64,000 nt of DNA from Toxonevra muliebris (lineage: Eukaryota; Arthropoda; Insecta; Diptera; Pallopteridae). Positions 62,625 through 64,000 of this stretch are shown here, piece after piece; within the stretch, counting starts at the first letter, position 1; each line of letters starts with the position of its first letter. Both the position numbers and the translations under genes were made by a program. The DNA is taken from the NCBI GenBank assembly GCA_963691655.1, contig OY829326.1, positions 115,107,388 to 115,171,387 of the forward strand. The letters run 5' to 3'. The notes below the pieces were generated by a model that searched no databases, had not been told where the DNA came from, and saw nothing but the letters and a program-made list of their open reading frames with translations.

Positions 62625-64000
62625 AACCAGTAAATACACTCAAAACTCCGTTATTTTTCCCAACTGAGGGAATGATTTCTAACTTTTTTAAAATTTTGGA
62701 GTCGCTTAGAATCCCAAGTGCATTCTCGAAGCATTATGAAGTTTAAGTAAGGATGCTGAGATTTTGATTTCCACCCAATAAAGGTATTAATTTACCCACA
62801 GGCAGCTAAAAATTGGGTAAAGTCAACATTTTTGATATTTTATGTTAGGGTCTCCGGAAATCTTGATCTGACTGATGCGAGATTCGGATCCTGCATTAAA
62901 AACTGCACAGGAAATAACTATATTGGTTTTTGGGCCGTATAGACCTGTGTAATTATCCATTAATATAGTTGGTGCAGTTAATTTTGATTGGATCTTTCCA
63001 TCTTTAGCTAAAATTGTCGTGTTCCGCTAATATTCGGGATTGGTAATATTTCGGTTGAAGACTTAGTTTGTTTCAACAGTGCCCAGGTTTAACCTACAAA
63101 CGGAAAATTCTGGGAGCATATTCTTTCCATAACCTATGCTCCAGATAAGGAATTTTTCGAGATTCCATCTCTTAGAACATTTACTATATGTTGCTCATAG
63201 ACCAAAGTTGTCTTCACTGCACAACTCATACAAAAACAAAATACAACAAAAAATTAAGTTTAAAGAATTGAGTTTTTTATTTATGAATCATTGTATTTGA
63301 GTTTCTCAAGATTTTTACTTCATTGGACATATTCTTTTTATGTGAAACGTATGAACTATATGCAGGTGAGTTCTAAAATTGACCATTGGATTTGCACCTG
63401 GCACATAAATGATGTACTTAAAACTTTATAGAAATGTAGAAGAAACTGCAGGCAAATCCAATATCTTAATAAATCGCGATGTCTTTATACTAAGAATTCT
63501 ATTTCCCAGCTAGTGTTTGTTTTTGTTTGTTTATTATGTTTGTTATATTGTGCATACATGCTGGAGATGTAATTATTATTTGAGTAATTACAGAACTTTA
63601 AGCAAATCATTTAATATAAAATTTCTCAAAATTATCAGCTCCAAATAATTATATACATACATAGACACTGTTTGAAAACTTGCAATAATTTTACTAAATA
63701 CCGGAAACCTTTTTTCGCCCAAAGAAAAATTATATAAATTTAAATATGCGTCCAAAAATGAGTAAAAATGAATGAAAATTGAACAGCAATTAACACAAAC
63801 AGGAAGCACATAATTCATACTTCAGCGTAACCTACACATAATAATTTCTTCTTTTTTTCATTTAAATAATATTTTCACAACTCTACGCACATGTGCACCC
63901 ACAATGAAGCAGCACATTACCTTCATTCATACATACATATGAAGAACTAATACGTATATGAAGATTAAAAATAGGTCACAGCGGGCAATATTGCAAAACT
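62625..64000. other. intergenic, no gene seen
   Basis: No gene, repeat pair or tRNA-like structure could be supported up to the window edge. Confidence 0.4.

Overview
The window looks like AT-rich euchromatin from a higher (brachyceran) fly. The base composition, the many TATG/CATA, TTG and CTGG microsatellites, the density of mariner, Tc1, hAT, piggyBac-like and I/LOA-type elements, and the one ordinary gene all fit that. No species can be named from the sequence. No tRNA or rRNA gene, CRISPR array, virus or bacterial-style operon is visible.

Only one ordinary protein-coding gene is well supported: an intronless TMEM222 (DUF778/RTE1-like) membrane-protein gene at 58214-58750 (+), with an AATAAA signal just downstream. 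A GC-richer stretch at 21.7-22.96 kb looks like a promoter/5' region. Stretches around 7.7-8.4, 52-53.8 and 58.8-61 kb are rich in microsatellites and have few recognisable transposons.

The rest is a graveyard of mostly short, non-autonomous mobile elements, several with readable target-site duplications (TSDs).

1-10.6 kb: a fold-back repeat, a tRNA-derived SINE, a piggyBac-like element and three inverted-repeat MITEs.

12-20 kb: three copies of one MITE family, a deleted DD37E Tc1/mariner-superfamily element, a hAT-like element carrying an RNase H fragment, and a reverse-transcriptase fragment.

23.7-30 kb: a second SINE, a 971-bp hAT element with a perfect 8-bp TSD, opposed Tc1 pieces, a hAT inside a hAT-like element, and a very young MITE with identical 64-bp arms.

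32.8-41 kb: a minisatellite, a nearly complete DD37E element, a pogo-like MITE, a hAT-like element split by a dead mariner, and another nested pair.

43.7-57.6 kb: a 166-bp tandem repeat, a large inverted repeat, two I/LOA-like LINE remnants, and a three-layer nest (LINE, then a 2-kb element, then a 275-bp retroposon with a 16-bp TSD).

61-63 kb: a Tc1-like MITE, a SINE-like fragment and a 90-bp palindrome.

The genes do not form a pathway. What connects the region is insertion history: the nesting gives a relative order of mobile-element activity. I found no convincing new multi-gene system. The strongest leads are the young MITE, the DD37E element disrupted only in two homopolymers, the SINE family, and the nested insertions.
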